DNA of 64,000 nt from Pseudomonas syringae. Its GTDB lineage: Bacteria > Pseudomonadota > Gammaproteobacteria > Pseudomonadales > Pseudomonadaceae. The notes beneath the pieces were generated by a model. The model ran no database searches and was not told the origin of the DNA. It saw only the letters and a program-made list of their open reading frames with translations. Every line of letters starts with the position of its first letter. The stretch's first letter is position 1. The DNA is taken from positions 1 through 64,000 of the forward strand of contig NZ_WKEQ01000010.1 in assembly GCF_021605415.1 (NCBI RefSeq). Direction: 5' to 3'. A program made the translations under genes and the position numbers. Positions 61,436 through 64,000 of this stretch are shown piece after piece.

Positions 61436-62230
61436 ATGCGTGTAGCCCTTTACCAATGTCCGCCGTTGGCACTTGATCCTGCCGCCAACCTTCATCGCTT
61501 GCATCAGCTGGCCATGGAGGCTCACGGCGCCGACTTGCTCGTGTTACCGGAGATGTTCATGACCGGCTACAACATTGGCGCCGAGGCCGTGAGCACGCTG
61601 GCCGAGGTCTATAACGGTGAATGGGCGCAGCAGATTGGCCGGATCGCCAAAGCGGCCGGGATGGCGATTTTGTATGGCTACCCCGAGCGCACCGCCGATG
61701 GGCAGATTTACAACGCCGTGCAGTTGATCGACGCGCATGGCGAGCGTCTGTGCAATTACCGCAAGACGCATCTGTTCGGCGATCTCGACCGGGCGATGTT
61801 CAGCCCGGGCGACGATGATTTCCCCCTTGTCGAGCTCAACGGCTGGAAGCTCGGTTTCCTGATTTGCTATGACCTGGAGTTCCCGGAGAACGCCCGTCGT
61901 CTGGCGCTGGCAGGTGCCGAGCTGATTCTGGTGCCGACGGCCAACATGATTCCCTTTGAGTTCATCGCCGACGTTACTGTCCGCTCCCGCGCCTTTGAAA
62001 ACCAGTGCTACGTGGCGTATGCCAACTATTGCGGCAGCGAAGACGATATCCATTATTGCGGCCAAAGCAGCATCGCCGCGCCGGATGGCAGCCGAATCGC
62101 CCAGGCCGGTCTGGATGAAGCCTTGATCGTCGGTGAACTGGATCGTCAGTTGATGAACGACTCCCGCGCGGCCAACCGTTACCTGCAAGACCGCCGCCCG
62201 CAGCTTTACGGCGCGCTGAACAAGCGCTAA
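61436..62230 (+). CDS. davA: 5-aminovaleramidase (carbon-nitrogen hydrolase)
   Basis: A 264-residue nitrilase-fold amidase with the catalytic triad E39 (LPEMF), K110 (NYRKTHLFG) and C144 (LICYDLEFPE). It hydrolyses 5-aminovaleramide to 5-aminovalerate, the second step after DavB. It starts 11 bases after davB with AGAGGA upstream, so davBA is one unit. 5-Aminovalerate is then oxidised to glutarate by genes outside the window. Confidence 0.9.
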   Translation: MRVALYQCPPLALDPAANLHRLHQLAMEAHGADLLVLPEMFMTGYNIGAEAVSTLAEVYNGEWAQQIGRIAKAAGMAILYGYPERTADGQIYNAVQLIDAHGERLCNYRKTHLFGDLDRAMFSPGDDDFPLVELNGWKLGFLICYDLEFPENARRLALAGAELILVPTANMIPFEFIADVTVRSRAFENQCYVAYANYCGSEDDIHYCGQSSIAAPDGSRIAQAGLDEALIVGELDRQLMNDSRAANRYLQDRRPQLYGALNKR

Positions 62231-62268
62231 TCCGCTAGCATTGGCACTTCACTGCTCTGGAAGTGCCC

Positions 62269-64000
62269 ATGCCTGCGCCGACTCACCTTCGCCCCCATTC
62301 AGAAACCCTCGCCAATGGCTTGCGCGTGATCTTGCGTCATGCGCCGAACCTCAAGCGCAGCGCAGCAGCGTTGCGGGTCGCGGCCGGCAGTCATGACGTG
62401 CCGTTGGCGTGGCCGGGGCTGGCGCACTTTCTTGAGCACCTGCTGTTTCTCGGCACCGAGCGTTTTCCTGCGACCCAAGGGCTGATGCCCTACGTGCAAA
62501 GTCATGGCGGGCAGGTAAACGCCAGCACTCGCGAACGAACCACTGATTTCTTCTTTGAATTGCCGACCCGAGCCTTCGCCGGAGGGCTTGAGCGTCTGTC
62601 AGACATGCTCGCCCACCCGCGTATGAATTTGGACGATCAGTTGCGGGAACGGGAAGTGCTGCAGGCGGAATTTGTTGCCTGGTCGCAGGACGCCACGGCG
62701 CAACAGCAAATGGCATTGTATGACGGCCTGTCGGCGGCGCATCCACTGCGCGGATTCCATGCCGGCAATCGTGACAGCCTGCCGGTGGACAATCCGGCGT
62801 TTCAGCAAGCACTGAAGGACTTTCATCAACAGTTTTACCGCACCGGACAAATGACTCTGAGCTTGACCGGGCCGCAGAGCCTGGAGGCGTTGCGTTTGTT
62901 GGCAGAACAGTTCGCAGCCGGGCTGCCGGTTGGGGATAAGTTCTCGCAAGCCGCTACCGTTCCGTTGATGGATGGCCCGCCGAAAAGTTATCAACAGGCC
63001 ACCGAGCGCCAGGTCAATTGGCTGTTCGCGTTCGAAAACCTGCCGGACTCGGCGGGCGACGCATTGGCATTTTTGTGTCACTGGATCAACAGCCCGAAAC
63101 CCGGTGGATTACACGCTCATTTGCAGCAACTTAACCTCGCCGAGGGCGTGATAGCCAAGCCACTGTATCGCTTTGCCAGACAAGCACTGTTGCACATCCA
63201 GTTCACGGCGAATGCCGAGTCGGCCACCGTCATTGGCGAACAGCTACTGGACTGGCTCGGCTTCTTCGCCGCGCGGCAGGACTGGCCTGCACTGCGCGAA
63301 GAATACGCAACATTGCTGCAACGTCAGCAACAGGTGAGCGGCGCTCTGCAACTGGCGCGGCTTGAAGATTCGAGCCTGTCCGAATCCGCCGTCGCCGCAT
63401 TGAAACAAATCCTAAAAGAAATGGGCGCTGTGGATAACTTCAGCACTCACTGGCAATTGCCGGGCGCCAACCCCTTCCTGCGATCCACCGAGCCACCGGC
63501 CAACGCCGGCCTGATTCGCGGCCAGACCAGCGCTCACCGTGGTTTGCGCACCTTCGCTCAGGATCGTTCGCGCAATCGTCGGGAACATTCAGCGATGCAG
63601 TTCAGCCAGGTTTTGCCGGACAACACCAGCGAAGGCGCCGTGTACGTGCGCTGGGTATTGGCGCGGGCGCCCGACGCTGATCTGCAATATCGACTTGAAG
63701 AGATTATTGAGGACGCGCGCCAGGCCGGCGTCGAATTGTCCTTCACCTGCGCGGGAAACCAGTGCGTGCTGAAACTGACCGGGCTTCAGGAACTGATGCC
63801 CGGTGTCCTGGAACACGCGCTGAAAATTCTCACGCAACCTGACGCCGATTCCGTTAAACAGGCGCCGCAAACGTTGTTGATACCGATCCGTCAGTTGCTC
63901 CAAGTTCTTCCCGACCATTGTCTTGAACCGGCGGCGACTGTCGTTGACACCCCAAGCCTGTGGACAACGGCGCGTTGGGACGGACTGGCGCTTGGTCTCA
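62269..64000 (+). CDS. pqqF: PqqF-type M16 zinc peptidase (3' end outside window)
   Basis: 577 codons are visible and the frame is open to the right edge. The inverted zinc motif HxxEH is HFLEH at residues 53-57 (LAHFLEHLLFLGTERFP), with a later Glu in EREVLQAEF. Two M16 domains are started. PqqF cleaves the precursor peptide PqqA in synthesis of the cofactor PQQ. The rest of the pqq operon should lie to the right. The ATG at 62269 follows the davA stop by 38 bases. Confidence 0.88.
   Translation, partial: MPAPTHLRPHSETLANGLRVILRHAPNLKRSAAALRVAAGSHDVPLAWPGLAHFLEHLLFLGTERFPATQGLMPYVQSHGGQVNASTRERTTDFFFELPTRAFAGGLERLSDMLAHPRMNLDDQLREREVLQAEFVAWSQDATAQQQMALYDGLSAAHPLRGFHAGNRDSLPVDNPAFQQALKDFHQQFYRTGQMTLSLTGPQSLEALRLLAEQFAAGLPVGDKFSQAATVPLMDGPPKSYQQATERQVNWLFAFENLPDSAGDALAFLCHWINSPKPGGLHAHLQQLNLAEGVIAKPLYRFARQALLHIQFTANAESATVIGEQLLDWLGFFAARQDWPALREEYATLLQRQQQVSGALQLARLEDSSLSESAVAALKQILKEMGAVDNFSTHWQLPGANPFLRSTEPPANAGLIRGQTSAHRGLRTFAQDRSRNRREHSAMQFSQVLPDNTSEGAVYVRWVLARAPDADLQYRLEEIIEDARQAGVELSFTCAGNQCVLKLTGLQELMPGVLEHALKILTQPDADSVKQAPQTLLIPIRQLLQVLPDHCLEPAATVVDTPSLWTTARWDGLALGL

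Overview
The window is a 64 kb piece of a Pseudomonas chromosome. Gene content and order point to the P. fluorescens/P. putida side of the genus: high GC, the block M23 peptidase-anmK-erpA-argC, trpE and trpGDC at separate places, agtABCD/agtSR, lptD-surA-pdxA-rsmA-apaGH, tsaD/rpsU-dnaG-rpoD, and lysine-to-5-aminovalerate genes next to pqqF. It is mostly conserved core genome. I see no prophage, transposase, CRISPR array or secretion island. The accessory-looking DNA consists of REP-type inverted repeats between genes and one gene-poor stretch behind a tRNA.

Layout. 1-8.5 kb: M23 peptidase (5' end outside the window), anmK, erpA, argC, hemJ, a nitronate monooxygenase-like gene, a DUF805 membrane protein, an SDR, a HIT protein and coq7. 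8.5-11.7 kb: speD, an OsmC protein, vfr and a lipoate-ligase-like gene. 11.7-14.5 kb: trpGDC on the minus strand behind a Trp-codon leader peptide. 14.6-16.5 kb: an autotransporter esterase. 16.7-19.8 kb: rpe-gph-trpE on the minus strand. 19.9-29.3 kb: an iron alcohol dehydrogenase, the agtABCD transporter and the agtSR two-component system. 29.4-40.7 kb: a DUF3530 protein, djlA, murU-amgK, then the tightly overlapping lptD-surA-pdxA-rsmA-apaG-apaH series and glpE. 41-47 kb: prkA-yeaH-spoVR and cca. 47.2-54.6 kb: folK-folB, plsY, tsaD, rpsU, dnaG and rpoD. 54.7-58.6 kb: a large sensor-GGDEF-EAL protein and a CAU tRNA, best read as tRNA-Ile2. 59-64 kb: an Lrp-type regulator, davB, davA and pqqF (3' end outside the window).

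Links between genes. (1) Tryptophan: trpE and trpGDC lie 2.5 kb apart and share almost the same Trp-Arg-Trp leader coding segment. For trpGDC it is a free small ORF. For trpE it is the 3' end of gph. Attenuation of these two operons has been reported in P. putida; the nesting in gph and the near identity of the two segments are the most interesting signals here. (2) Cell-wall recycling: anmK, murU and amgK are all present. (3) 5-Aminovalerate: davBA makes it from lysine, and agtABCD/agtSR are orthologs of a 5-aminovalerate/GABA uptake and sensing system. (4) Outer membrane and ribosome maturation: lptD, surA, pdxA, rsmA and apaGH are probably translationally coupled. (5) The macromolecular synthesis block rpsU-dnaG-rpoD ends in a strong terminator and is followed by a c-di-GMP enzyme whose stop codon sits inside the -10 element of the tRNA gene.

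Protein functions are assigned by recognising family motifs in the translations, without database searches. Start codons were chosen from ribosome binding sites and family length.
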